Notes under the pieces: generated by a model
Database searches by the model: none
The model's input: only the letters and a program-made list of their open reading frames with translations
Told to the model about the DNA's origin: nothing
DNA from: Arthrobacter globiformis NBRC 12137
GTDB lineage: Bacteria > Actinomycetota > Actinomycetes > Actinomycetales > Micrococcaceae
Assembly (NCBI RefSeq): GCF_000238915.1
Contig: NZ_BAEG01000054.1
Location: 62,001-126,000 of the forward strand
Length of the DNA: 64,000 nt
Direction: 5' to 3'
Position numbers and translations under genes: made by a program
Shown: positions 31,411 through 40,774 of the stretch, piece by piece
Numbering within the stretch: the first letter of the stretch is position 1
How the letters are laid out: each line of letters opens with the position of its first letter

Positions 31411-32327
31411 TAACCGTGGCTGAGCCGGGCCATGATGTCCTGCAGCGCCTCGCACACTACCCGGACCGAGGCGCGCTTGAGGTTTTCCGGGCGCGCCAGG
31501 ATATCGATCCGGCGCCGGGTGCTGATCCCGTGCAGCGGCCGCAGCACGATGTCCGGGTTCAGCACCGGCCGCGCGGTATGCCGCGGCAGCAGGCCGATCA
31601 CGCTTCCCGAGGCCACCAGCGCCGCCACCGTGGAATAGTCATTGATCCGGTGCACGATGTTCAGTTCCCGGCTGGATACCGCGGCGACGGCGGACAGCAC
31701 GTCCGCGGGCGAGTAGCCGGCGCGGCTGGTCACCCAGGGCTCGCCGACGACCTCGGACGCTGTCAGCGCCGCCTGGCCCGCCAGCCGGTGGCCGGCCGGC
31801 AGCGCCACATCCAGCGGCTCATGGGCCAGCGGTATCACCGCCACCCTTTCCTCCGGCCACTTGGGACTGTGGTCCATCCGGTGCGCCAGCACGAGGTCGT
31901 ACCTCGCGGTCAGCGCGGGGAATTCCTGCTGGGCCACGTCCTCGTCGGAGAGCAGCACCTTCGGCTTGTCCGGGCCGTCCAGAAGCCGCGCCAGCGGCGC
32001 GAACAGCGCCTGCCCGGCGCTGTGGAATCCGCACACCGTCACTGGCGCCACGGTTGAGCTGTGGTACGCACCGATCGCCATCCGCGCGTCGGCCATGGCG
32101 CTGACGACGGCGGCACCCGCGTCCGCGAGCACCTGGCCGGCCTCAGTGAGGACCAGGTTCCGGCCCTCCTTGCGGGTCAGCGGCACCTCGACGCTTTTCT
32201 GCAGCTGGGCGAGCTGCTGGGACACGGCGGAGGGTGTGACGAGCAGGGTGTCGGCCACGGCCTTGACGCTTCCCAGCGCGCCAAGCTCCCGCAGCATTTC
32301 GAGCTGGTGGATCTCCATGCGCTCCAT
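31410..32327 (-). CDS. LysR-family transcriptional regulator
   Basis: A 305-residue protein. ATG 32327 has AAGGAAT about 6 nt upstream; the next ATG (32318) is also possible. The N-terminal winged helix (MEIHQLEMLRELGALGSVKAVADTLLVTPSAVSQQLAQLQ) is followed by an effector-binding domain. It lies back to back with tdh-kbl, the usual layout for a LysR regulator of that operon, so it probably responds to threonine, glycine or a derived metabolite. The TAA stop lies at the edge of the hairpin element shared with gatB. Confidence 0.92.
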   Translation of the reverse strand: MERMEIHQLEMLRELGALGSVKAVADTLLVTPSAVSQQLAQLQKSVEVPLTRKEGRNLVLTEAGQVLADAGAAVVSAMADARMAIGAYHSSTVAPVTVCGFHSAGQALFAPLARLLDGPDKPKVLLSDEDVAQQEFPALTARYDLVLAHRMDHSPKWPEERVAVIPLAHEPLDVALPAGHRLAGQAALTASEVVGEPWVTSRAGYSPADVLSAVAAVSSRELNIVHRINDYSTVAALVASGSVIGLLPRHTARPVLNPDIVLRPLHGISTRRRIDILARPENLKRASVRVVCEALQDIMARLSHG

Positions 32328-32346
32328 CCTATTCCTTAGCAATTCC

Positions 32347-32362
32347 TTAATCGTCGATTGAG
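32347..32362. promoter_or_regulatory. Dyad between LysR gene and tdh
   Basis: TTAATCGTCGATTGAG is an imperfect inverted repeat (TTAATC/GATTGA, one mismatch) in an AT-richer stretch between divergent starts. It is a candidate LysR binding site. Confidence 0.35.
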
Positions 32363-32452
32363 AAAATTCCCCTTGTGCTAACGGGTCCAAGGTGGCTCTA
32401 ATGAAGGGAGATTTCCCCCGCATGCCACTGCATGCCGAACGTAAGGAAGCCA

Positions 32453-33499
32453 ATGAAGGCCCTCTACAAGGCCGGCGCACACGCCGGGTTTGAACTGACC
32501 GACCGCCCGGAACCCGAGGCGGGACCCGGCGAGGTCAAGATCCGCGTGCTGACCACCGGCATCTGCGGCACTGACCTGCACATCCAGTCCTGGGACGCCT
32601 GGGCACAGGGCATCATCGAGGCCCCGCTGATCGCCGGTCACGAGTTCTACGGCGAAGTGGTGGCCACCGGCGAGGACGTGCGCTATGTCAAAGTCGGCGA
32701 CCGCGTGTCCGGCGAGGGCCACATCGTCTGCGGGATCTGCCGCAACTGCCGCGCCGGCCGCCGGCAGATGTGCATCCACACGGTCAGCGTGGGCGTGCAG
32801 CGGGACGGCGCGTTCGCCGAGTATGTGGTCATCCCCGAGACGAATGTCTGGGTGCACCAGGACCCGTCCGTCACACCCGAGCTCGGCGCCATCTTTGACC
32901 CGTTCGGCAACGCCGTGCACACCGCGCTGAGTTTCCCGCTGGTGGGTGAGGACGTCCTGATCACCGGCGCCGGGCCGATCGGCCTGATGGCCATCGCCGT
33001 GGCCCGCCACGCCGGCGCCCGCAAGATCGCCATCACTGACGTCTCTGCCCCGCGGCTCGAGCTTGCCCGGCAGCTCGGCGTGGACCTCGCCATCGACGTT
33101 TCCAAGACGCGGGTCCGGGAAGCGCAGCGGGAGCTGGGCATGCGCGAGGGCTTCGACATTGGACTGGAAATGTCCGGCCACCCCACGGCGCTGCCGGAGA
33201 TGATCGACAACATGAACCACGGCGGACGCATCGCCATGCTCGGCCTGCCCAGCCAGTCCATCAACATCGACTGGGGCAAGGTGGTCACGCACATGCTCAC
33301 CCTGAAGGGCATCTACGGCCGCGAGATGTACGAGACCTGGTACGCCATGAGTGCCATGCTGTCCTCCAACCCTGCACTGCACGCCAGCATCTCCGCCGTG
33401 GTGACGGACGTGCTGCCGGCCACCCAGTGGGAGAAGGGCTTCGAAATCGCGAAGGCCGGGGTCGGCGGCAAGGTCGTGCTCGACTGGTCGGAAATCTGA
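32453..33499 (+). CDS. tdh: L-threonine 3-dehydrogenase
   Basis: A 348-residue zinc-dependent medium-chain dehydrogenase that oxidises L-threonine to 2-amino-3-ketobutyrate with NAD. ATG 32453 follows AAGGAAG. Visible features are the catalytic zinc region [13 protein letters not shown] and GHEFYGEVV, the structural zinc cysteines in [15 protein letters not shown] and the NAD site [14 protein letters not shown]. It is followed by kbl, which uses its product, so the pair forms the threonine-to-glycine route. A weak hairpin (33521-33545, GCCCGG/CCGGGC) lies between the two genes. Confidence 0.95.
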   Translation: MKALYKAGAHAGFELTDRPEPEAGPGEVKIRVLTTGICGTDLHIQSWDAWAQGIIEAPLIAGHEFYGEVVATGEDVRYVKVGDRVSGEGHIVCGICRNCRAGRRQMCIHTVSVGVQRDGAFAEYVVIPETNVWVHQDPSVTPELGAIFDPFGNAVHTALSFPLVGEDVLITGAGPIGLMAIAVARHAGARKIAITDVSAPRLELARQLGVDLAIDVSKTRVREAQRELGMREGFDIGLEMSGHPTALPEMIDNMNHGGRIAMLGLPSQSINIDWGKVVTHMLTLKGIYGREMYETWYAMSAMLSSNPALHASISAVVTDVLPATQWEKGFEIAKAGVGGKVVLDWSEI

Positions 33500-33605
33500 C
33501 CTGCGCCAAAAGCTGACGGCGCCCGGAACCTGACGCGCACCGGGCCTGCCCCTGCCACCTCCCACCCATAGTCTTTAACTGTTTCCCAGCCGAGGAGAAC
33601 CCGCC

Positions 33606-34802
<1,197 letters not shown>

Positions 34803-34830
34803 GTTATGGCTATCTGTAAAGATTGAGCCC

Positions 34831-35949
34831 ATGGCATCAACCTATGACGTGGTCATTGCGGGCGGCGGGATTGCCGGCCTTTCACTGGCCTCCGCGCTGG
34901 CCGGCAAATGCACCGTTGCGCTCGTGGAGGCGGAGCAGCAGCTGGCCTACCACACGTCCTCACGCTCGGCCCGGCAGCTCATCCCCAGCTACGGTCCGCC
35001 GGTGGTCCAGGAACTCACGGTCCGCACCCTCGAGCTGATTGCAGCGGACGACGCCGGACAGCCCCAGCCCGTGCTGACGCCGCGAAGCTTTATGCTCATC
35101 GGGGACGAACAGACGGTGCGGGCCGAGGCCAGCGGCGAGATGCGCCTGATCAGCCACGGGGAAGCGCTCGGGTTGTGCCCGGCCCTGAAACCGGAGTCCT
35201 TCTCCGCCGCGGGGCTGGACACCGGGTCCTTCGGGTGTGACGCCCCGGTGCTGCTGGAAAGGCACCGGGAGCGTGCCGAAGCTGCCGGCGTGGACATCAT
35301 TACCGGTGCCCGCGTGCACTCCGCCCAGCGGCTCGGAACGGGATGGGAGATCGGCGCCGGGCAGGAAGGCTTCTCCGCCGGCGTCCTGGTCAACGCCGCC
35401 GGCGCCTGGGCGGACGAACTGGCGGTGCTGAGCGGCGTCGAGAAGATCGGCCTGCAGCCGTACCGGCGCACGGCGGCGATTGTCGGCGTCGACCATCCGC
35501 TGCCGGAGGGCAGCCCCATGGTGGCTGCCGCCGACGACTCCTTCTACTTCCGCAGGGAAGGCGGCGACGTGCTGATCTCACCGTCGGAGCACGTGGCCAG
35601 CCCGGCGGAGGACGCACGTCCCCGTCCCGGGGACGTGGAGCGGCTCATCGCCCGGCTCAATACGCTGACGACGCTGGGGATCGGCCCCGTCCGGACGGCC
35701 TGGACCGGCCTGCGCACCGAGGCGGCCGACGGCGTCCCGGTCGTGGGGTTCGACGCCGAGGCCCGCGGGTTCTTCTGGCTCGCCGGCCAGGGCGGCTACG
35801 GGTTCCAGACGTCGTCCGGCATCGCGGAACTGGCCGCGGCCCAGATCCTGGCGGGTCCGGAAACCACCGCCGCGGGAGAAACCAGTGCCGGTCCGGTATC
35901 CCGGACGGCGGATGCGCTGGCTGCGACGCGCTGGTCCATCCGGCGCTGA
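34831..35949 (+). CDS. FAD-dependent amine/amino-acid oxidoreductase
   Basis: A 372-residue protein of the DAO (glycine/D-amino-acid oxidase) family. ATG 34831 begins the Rossmann motif DVVIAGGGIAGLSLASALAG; longer readings are kbl shadow. Other hallmarks are SRSARQLIPSYG, the mid-protein LVNAAGAWADELAVLSGV and the C-terminal second FAD contact (FFWLAGQGGYGFQTSSG). The substrate is unknown. Position after kbl and 12 nt before hutI suggests amino acid catabolism. An AAAGAT box ends 7 nt before the ATG and could be a leaderless promoter. Confidence 0.85.
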   Translation: MASTYDVVIAGGGIAGLSLASALAGKCTVALVEAEQQLAYHTSSRSARQLIPSYGPPVVQELTVRTLELIAADDAGQPQPVLTPRSFMLIGDEQTVRAEASGEMRLISHGEALGLCPALKPESFSAAGLDTGSFGCDAPVLLERHRERAEAAGVDIITGARVHSAQRLGTGWEIGAGQEGFSAGVLVNAAGAWADELAVLSGVEKIGLQPYRRTAAIVGVDHPLPEGSPMVAAADDSFYFRREGGDVLISPSEHVASPAEDARPRPGDVERLIARLNTLTTLGIGPVRTAWTGLRTEAADGVPVVGFDAEARGFFWLAGQGGYGFQTSSGIAELAAAQILAGPETTAAGETSAGPVSRTADALAATRWSIRR

Positions 35950-35960
35950 AGAATGGATCC

Positions 35961-37172
35961 ATGAGCACCCTGATCACCAACATCGCCGAACTGATGACCC
36001 AGGACCCGGAACACCGTGTCCTCAAGGACGCGGCAGTGGTGATCGAGGGGGAACGGATCTCGTGGATTGGCCAGGCATCCGGCGCCCCGGCGGCCGACGA
36101 CGCCGTGGATGCCGGCCGCCGGGCCGTGCTGCCCGGCTGGGTGGACTCCCACACGCACCTGATTTTCGCCGGTGACCGGACGGCCGAATTCGAAGCGCGG
36201 ATGGCGGGGGAGGACTACAGCGCCGGCGGCATCGCCGTCACCACCGAAGCCACCCGGACCACCGGCGACTACGACCTCACACGGCTGGCGCAGGGGCGCG
36301 TCGCCGAAGCGGTATCGCAAGGCACGACGTACCTGGAAACGAAAACGGGCTACGGCCTCGACGTCGAGCAGGAGGCCAGGAGCGCCCGGATCGCGTCAAC
36401 AGTGGCGGACGAGGTCACCTACCTGGGCGCCCACCTGGTGCCGGCCGGGATGGACGCGGAGGAGTACGCCAAACTCGTCTGCGGCCCGATGCTGGACGCG
36501 GTCCGCCCCTACGCCCGGTGGGCCGACGTGTTCTGCGAACGCGGCGCCTTCTCGGAGGAGCAGTCCCGCTCCGTGCTGCAGGCCTGCCGCGACGCCGGGC
36601 TGGGGCTGCGGGTGCACGGCAACCAGCTGGGTCACGGGGCCGGGGTCCGCCTCGCCGTGGAGTTCGGCGCAGCGAGCGTGGACCACGTCAACTATCTCTC
36701 GGAGCAGGACATCGCCGGCCTCGCCGCCGGCTGGACCGGCTGGGATGCCGCCGCAGGAACGGGCCGGCGTGGAACGGTGGCCACCTGCCTGCCGGCCTGC
36801 GACCTTTCCACCCGGCAGCCGCTGGCCCCCGGCCGGCAACTGCTGGACGCCGGTGTGCCCCTGGCGCTCGCGTCCAACTGCAACCCCGGCACGTCCTACA
36901 CGAGTTCCATGGCGTTCTGCGTCACCACCGCCGTCCTCCAGATGGGCCTGAGCGTCCACGAGGCCGTCCGGGCGGCGACGTACGGCGGCGCCCTGGCGCT
37001 GCAGCGCGAGTCCGGAAACGACGTCGACGGCGAACGCGCAGTGGGCTCCATCGCCGTGGGGCACCGGGCGGACCTGCACGTCCTCAACGCCCCGTCCGCC
37101 ACCCACCTCGCCTACCGGCCCGGCATGCCGCTCACCCACGCGGTTTGGCGCGCAGGGGTGCGCGCACGGTAG
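35961..37172 (+). CDS. hutI: Imidazolonepropionase
   Basis: A 403-residue metal-dependent amidohydrolase of histidine breakdown, opening the imidazolone ring to formiminoglutamate. ATG 35961 follows the FAD gene by 11 nt. Visible are the metal motif GWVDSHTHLIFAGDRTAEF, the ETKTGYGLD loop, HGNQLGHGAGV with metal His, and ASNCNPGTSYTSSM carrying substrate-site residues. The other hut genes are not in this window, so hutI is separated from hutU and hutH here. The coupling to an FAD oxidoreductase is unexplained. Confidence 0.93.
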   Translation: MSTLITNIAELMTQDPEHRVLKDAAVVIEGERISWIGQASGAPAADDAVDAGRRAVLPGWVDSHTHLIFAGDRTAEFEARMAGEDYSAGGIAVTTEATRTTGDYDLTRLAQGRVAEAVSQGTTYLETKTGYGLDVEQEARSARIASTVADEVTYLGAHLVPAGMDAEEYAKLVCGPMLDAVRPYARWADVFCERGAFSEEQSRSVLQACRDAGLGLRVHGNQLGHGAGVRLAVEFGAASVDHVNYLSEQDIAGLAAGWTGWDAAAGTGRRGTVATCLPACDLSTRQPLAPGRQLLDAGVPLALASNCNPGTSYTSSMAFCVTTAVLQMGLSVHEAVRAATYGGALALQRESGNDVDGERAVGSIAVGHRADLHVLNAPSATHLAYRPGMPLTHAVWRAGVRAR

Positions 37173-37194
37173 TGTCAGGCGGGGCCACCACCCG

Positions 37195-37235
37195 ACGTTC
37201 GTGACGGAACGTGATCATTAGGGGTCTGCTACAAT
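37195..37235 (+). promoter_or_regulatory. Operator dyad and extended -10 for the DeoR-type gene
   Basis: ACGTTC-GTGACG-GAACGT (37195-37212) is a perfect 6-bp inverted repeat at the -35 position. TGCTACAAT (37227-37235) is an extended -10. The layout suits autorepression. Confidence 0.5.
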
Positions 37236-37283
37236 CACAAAGCGTCATTTTTCGTGGCGCTTTTGGATCCTGAGAGGCCCTGC

Positions 37284-38072
37284 ATGACCCGCACCGACCG
37301 ACTGACGGCCATCCTTGATCTCCTTGCCGCGACCGGCCAGGTGGAAGTCGAGGAGATCGTCACCCGGCTCGGCGTGTCACCCGCAACCGCCCGGCGCGAC
37401 CTGGACAGCCTGGCCAAGCGGCGGCTGCTGACGCGGACCCGCGGCGGCGCCACCACCGGCGCCCTGGCCTACGACCTTCCCGGCAGGTACAACCGGGACG
37501 ACCACGCCGTGGCCAAGCAGGAGATTGCCCTGGCCGCCTCGGCGCTCATTGCCCCGGGCATGGTGATCGGGCTCTGCGGCGGCACCACGAGCACCGCCCT
37601 GGCGCAGATCCTGGCCACCCGCGAGGACCTCAACTCGCCGTCGAACCAGCCCACCCTCACGGTGGTCACCAACGCGATCAACATCGCCTCGCAGCTTGCC
37701 GTCCGGCCCAACATCAAGGTGATGGTGACAGGCGGCATCCTCAACACCCGGTCCTATGAGCTCGTGGGCCCGTACACGGACATCATCATGCAGAAGGTAG
37801 TGCTGGACATCGCCTTCATCGGGGTCAACGGTGTCGACGCCGAGGTGGGGCCAACCAACACCGGCGAGGCCGAGGCAACGGTCAATGCGCTGCTGGCCAG
37901 CCGTGCCAGCGTCTCCTACGTGATCGCAGATTCCTCGAAGGTGGGCCGCCGGGCGTTCGCCACCATGGACGGCTACGACTTCACCCGGCTTATCACCGAT
38001 GCCGGCATTTCTGCGGCGGACAAGGCCGCGTTCGAGGCCCGCGGCACCGACGTGATCGTGGCCGGCGCCTAA
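37284..38072 (+). CDS. DeoR/GlpR-family transcriptional regulator
   Basis: A 262-residue protein. ATG 37284 begins MTRTDRLTAILDLLAATGQV, and the DeoR signature EEIVTRLGVSPATARRDLDSLAKRRLLTRTRGGA follows. The C-terminal sugar-phosphate sensor domain shows IGLCGGTTSTALAQ, TGGILNTRSYELVGP and DIAFIGVNGVDAEVG. It likely represses a sugar or polyol operon; no such operon is adjacent, so the target is unclear. Its stop overlaps the stop of the convergent phosphatase gene. Confidence 0.92.
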   Translation: MTRTDRLTAILDLLAATGQVEVEEIVTRLGVSPATARRDLDSLAKRRLLTRTRGGATTGALAYDLPGRYNRDDHAVAKQEIALAASALIAPGMVIGLCGGTTSTALAQILATREDLNSPSNQPTLTVVTNAINIASQLAVRPNIKVMVTGGILNTRSYELVGPYTDIIMQKVVLDIAFIGVNGVDAEVGPTNTGEAEATVNALLASRASVSYVIADSSKVGRRAFATMDGYDFTRLITDAGISAADKAAFEARGTDVIVAGA

Positions 38073-38749
38073 AAGATTACCGGCGGTGCGTCCAGCACCG
38101 TCTCGTCCACCCTCCGGTCCACCCACTGGGTGAAGGGCGTGTCGAGTTCGTACTTGCCCAGACTGTTGCGCACCAGCATGCGGACTTCGGCGTTTTCGGG
38201 GTTGTTCAGCGACTCGAAATACTCCACCGACCAGTGGAACCAGCGCATGCAGAACAGGCGCATGGTCAGCCCGTGCGTGACCAGCAGGGCGTTGGGGGAG
38301 TAGTCCGGCTTGGACCAGTGCCGGTACAGGGTTTCCATGAACGAGGAGATCCGGTCGTAGACGTCGGAGCCGGACTCGCCCTCCCGGAAGCGGTAGAAGA
38401 AGTGGCCGTAGGCGTTGCGGAGTTCCTTTTGGTCCTCGATGTCGCCGGAAATCTGGAAGTTGGCCCAGTCCTGCTCCCGCAGCCGCGGCTCCTCGATCAC
38501 CCGCTCGGTCAGGGCTCCCAGGTTGAGCGCCTCGAGGGTCTGGTAGGCGCGCAGGTACGGAGACACGTAGACGCTCACCTGCCGCCCGTCCAGCTCCCGG
38601 CGGATGCGCTCCCCGGCGGCCTTCGCCTGCTCCAGTCCGAGCTCCGTCAGTGGAATCCGGTAGTCGGGCACCCTGTTGTAGATGGAGGTGTCCGCGTTGG
38701 CCGCCGACTGGCCGTGCCGGATCATGATGATTTTCCCGGGAGCGCTCAT
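38069..38749 (-). CDS. Histidine phosphatase family protein
   Basis: A 226-residue protein. The start is ATG 38749, just before IIMIRHGQSAANAD; longer readings carry no recognisable domain. RHG holds the phosphorylated His. VYVSPYLRAYQT, EEPRLREQDWANFQ and the second His in LLVTHGLTMRLFCM complete the phosphoglycerate-mutase-like site. The substrate could be a small phosphoester; nothing local specifies it. The gene converges with the DeoR-type gene, and the two stops overlap by 3 nt. Confidence 0.9.
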   Translation of the reverse strand: MSAPGKIIMIRHGQSAANADTSIYNRVPDYRIPLTELGLEQAKAAGERIRRELDGRQVSVYVSPYLRAYQTLEALNLGALTERVIEEPRLREQDWANFQISGDIEDQKELRNAYGHFFYRFREGESGSDVYDRISSFMETLYRHWSKPDYSPNALLVTHGLTMRLFCMRWFHWSVEYFESLNNPENAEVRMLVRNSLGKYELDTPFTQWVDRRVDETVLDAPPVIF

Positions 38750-38853
38750 AGTTTCCCAGCATAGGGTCAGCCCGCAGCCGGACAGGAACCGACTGGCCAG
38801 CAGGAAGCGAATGGCAGGAGCCGGCAGGCTGACAGGAAAGTACCAGCAGGTAC

Positions 38854-38865
38854 AGGCAAGATAGG
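38854..38865 (+). promoter_or_regulatory. Probable leaderless promoter of the CPBP gene
   Basis: AGGCAAGATAGG, identical to the sequence upstream of ligA, with CAAGAT ending 6 nt before ATG 38869. Confidence 0.45.
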
Positions 38866-38868
38866 AAC

Positions 38869-39648
38869 ATGTTGGTTCCCTCCCGCCGCCGGCTGCGGTT
38901 CGAAGTCTGGATTGTCCTGGGGTTGTCGCTGGGGCAGTCCGCCGTCTATTCCGTGGTGCAGCTGCTGGACAAGATGACCCGGGCACCGCTGGCGCAGGGG
39001 ACGTCCACGCTGAACAGGTCACAAAGCACCCGGGAGTACTTCGACCTGACGTACCAGCTGCTGGACATCATCTTCGCCCTGGTGCCGGTCCTGCTGGTGA
39101 TCTACTTCATGACAGACCAGCGCCAGGCGAAGGCCGGGTCCGGGCACGACGCCGGCTCCGCCTTCCGGAAGCTGGGATTCAACTTTGCCCGGCCCGGAAA
39201 GGACCTGGTGCAGGGGCTCGGGCTGGCCGCCCTGATCGGCATCCCGTCGCTGGGCCTCTACGCCGCCGGACGTGCCCTGGGGATTACGACGGCGATCATC
39301 CCCAGCGGCCTGGACGCATACTGGTGGACAGTGCCCGTGCTGATCCTGTCCGCCATGCGCCACGCGATCGTGGAGGAAGTCATTGTAGTGGGCTATCTCC
39401 TGGACCGGTTCGCCAAGTTCGGCTGGTCCATGCCCCTGGCGATCTTTGCCTCCTCGATGCTTCGCGGCAGCTACCACCTGTACCAGGGGTTCGGGCCCTT
39501 CATCGGAAACGCGGTCATGGGCGTCGTTTTCGCCTGGGTCTACACCAAAACCCGCCGGGTGATGCCGCTCGTCATCGCGCACGCGCTGCTGGACATCGTG
39601 GCGTTCGTCGGCTTCAGTCTGTTCGGCAAGGCGGCCGGGCTGGGTTAG
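38869..39648 (+). CDS. CPBP-family intramembrane protein (Abi/Rce1-like)
   Basis: A 259-residue membrane protein with about seven hydrophobic segments. The CPBP motifs are recognisable: EEVIVVGYL (motif 1), LRGSYHLYQG with His (motif 2) and HALLDIVAF (motif 3). Motif 1 is usually EE-x3-R; here the Arg position is Val, so peptidase activity is uncertain. The Glu pair and two His expected for catalysis remain. It stands alone between a divergent phosphatase gene and a convergent glyoxalase-like gene. Confidence 0.85.
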   Translation: MLVPSRRRLRFEVWIVLGLSLGQSAVYSVVQLLDKMTRAPLAQGTSTLNRSQSTREYFDLTYQLLDIIFALVPVLLVIYFMTDQRQAKAGSGHDAGSAFRKLGFNFARPGKDLVQGLGLAALIGIPSLGLYAAGRALGITTAIIPSGLDAYWWTVPVLILSAMRHAIVEEVIVVGYLLDRFAKFGWSMPLAIFASSMLRGSYHLYQGFGPFIGNAVMGVVFAWVYTKTRRVMPLVIAHALLDIVAFVGFSLFGKAAGLG

Positions 39649-39706
39649 TGGTCCTCGGCTGGCGGTCCCAGGCCATCGGTCCTGCGCTGGCAGCCGTTAA
39701 AAATGA

Positions 39707-39758
39707 TTCGGCCGCCATCGGCGGGTGGCGTCTTTGGCACCCGCTGATGGCGGCCGAA
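39707..39758. terminator. 21-bp hairpin between convergent genes
   Basis: Left arm 39707-39727 and right arm 39738-39758 pair at 20 of 21 positions. On the minus strand it is followed by TCATTTTTAAC, a T-tract, so it should end the glyoxalase-like transcript. It may also act on the CPBP transcript. Confidence 0.8.
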
Positions 39759-39777
39759 GTTAAGGGCAGAAAATGCG

Positions 39778-40416
39778 TCAGATGGTGACGGCGCCTGCCG
39801 CGGTTTCGAACGTGACGGAGAGGATTCCCGGAGTGCCGTGCGGGGCCACCCAGTTCACTGCGACATCCTCAAGCGGCCGTTCGACGGGCTCGCCGAGCCA
39901 CTCGGTCACGCGCTCGGCAGAGCCCGCAATCGTGAGGCTGGACATCTTCACATTGCTGTCGTAGGCGTTGGACGGGTGCAGTCCCGGATCGCCCTCCCAC
40001 TTCAGCATGTACGGAACCTGCGGGTCCGCGATCAGGCCCAGGATGCCAATCTGCTTCCAGACCAGCTCTCGGCCGTCGGGGAACTTGCGGTTGCCGTTGA
40101 CGGCGGAGCGGCCCAGACGCTCCTCGAAGGGGGCAAGGTCGTCAACTTCGACGCACCAGCCCATCCAGCCGCCGCCCGCTGCGGACCGGGCCCGGACGGC
40201 CTGGCCGAACGGTGCCTTGTCCGACGCCGGGTGGTCCAGGACCTCAACAACCTCGAGATACTTGTGGCCTGCCAGGGGGATGATCATGTTCCGGGTTCCA
40301 AACCGGGGGTGCACTCCGCCCTTTACGGCTTCGACGCCGAGGGCAGAGGAGATACGTTCGGTGGTGGCCGCGAGGCCATCGTGTTCACAGGCGTAAGAGA
40401 CGTGATCCATGCGCAT
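39778..40416 (-). CDS. Glyoxalase-like (VOC) domain protein
   Basis: A 212-residue protein. MRMDHVSYACEHDGLAATTE and HPRFGTRNMIIPLAGHKYLEVVEVLD match the N-terminal beta-alpha-beta module of the glyoxalase-like family; the second module (about 110-205) is less regular. Metal-site candidates are His5 and the Glu in YLEVVEV. The substrate is unknown. The gene ends at a strong terminator, and an IdeR/DtxR-like box lies 37-55 nt upstream of its start, which could tie it to iron supply. Confidence 0.8.
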   Translation of the reverse strand: MRMDHVSYACEHDGLAATTERISSALGVEAVKGGVHPRFGTRNMIIPLAGHKYLEVVEVLDHPASDKAPFGQAVRARSAAGGGWMGWCVEVDDLAPFEERLGRSAVNGNRKFPDGRELVWKQIGILGLIADPQVPYMLKWEGDPGLHPSNAYDSNVKMSSLTIAGSAERVTEWLGEPVERPLEDVAVNWVAPHGTPGILSVTFETAAGAVTI

Positions 40417-40452
40417 GCCCTCATCTTGGCACTTTGTGACGGGGCTCTCAGC

Positions 40453-40471
40453 TTAGGGTTGCCTAACCTGG
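40453..40471. promoter_or_regulatory. IdeR/DtxR-like box
   Basis: TTAGGGTTGCCTAACCTGG matches the iron-box consensus TTAGGTTAGGCTAACCTAA at 14 of 19 positions. It lies between the glyoxalase-like gene (39778, - strand) and metX, closer to the former. Confidence 0.4.
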
Positions 40472-40542
40472 AGGAAAGTCCATACTTTGTCGAAGTTCGT
40501 CACAAAGCTGTGCGCGTAACAGAGCCATTCGTGCACTGATCG

Positions 40543-40561
40543 CAGGTCATGAGTGCCGGCG
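40543..40561 (+). repeat. Partial duplicate of the SAM-IV aptamer 5' strand
   Basis: CAGGTCATGAGTGCCGGCG differs by one base from the first 19 nt of the SAM-IV aptamer, CAGGTCATGAGTGCCAGCG (40645-40663). The remaining aptamer strands are not conserved after it. Confidence 0.75.
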
Positions 40562-40644
40562 AAAAAGGCCCCGGAAAAGGCCCGGGAGTCACACAGCCGT
40601 CACATTCTTCGCGCAGATGTCCGCCTGTTTCGTAAACTGGGCAA

Positions 40645-40726
40645 CAGGTCATGAGTGCCAGCGACAGCCCCGGCTTGCTGGCCGGCAACCCTCCTTCCGC
40701 GGTGGGGTGCCCCGGGTGAAGACCTG
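40645..40726 (+). promoter_or_regulatory. SAM-IV riboswitch aptamer upstream of metX
   Basis: The closing stem is CAGGTC (40645-40650) with GACCTG (40721-40726). Conserved segments are in order: GGTCATGAGTGCCAGCG, CCCGGCTTGCTGGCCGGCAA, CCCTCC, CGCGGTGGGGTGCCCCGGGT and GAAGACC. This pattern is the SAM-IV class of actinobacteria, which binds S-adenosylmethionine and lowers expression of methionine genes. The next gene is metX, the expected target. Confidence 0.88.
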
Positions 40727-40774
40727 GCCTGCCGGACAGCTGTCGGCGGGCAAGCGCGAAGAAGAGGTTTACCT

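Larger units (their letters stand above)
40417..40774 (+). other. 358-bp regulatory region before metX, no gene
   Basis: No credible coding sequence lies here. In order it holds an IdeR-like box (40453-40471), a 6-bp dyad CTTTGT/ACAAAG (about 40485-40507), a partial copy of the SAM-IV aptamer 5' strand (40543-40561), GC-rich repeats (GGCCCCGG, GGCCCGGG), the full SAM-IV aptamer (40645-40726) and an AAGAGG ribosome site 8 nt before metX. Confidence 0.8.

Noticed and set aside
40500-40688. 62-codon leftward frame over the metX leader
   Set aside because: It overlaps the SAM-IV aptamer, lacks a ribosome site and has no coding character.
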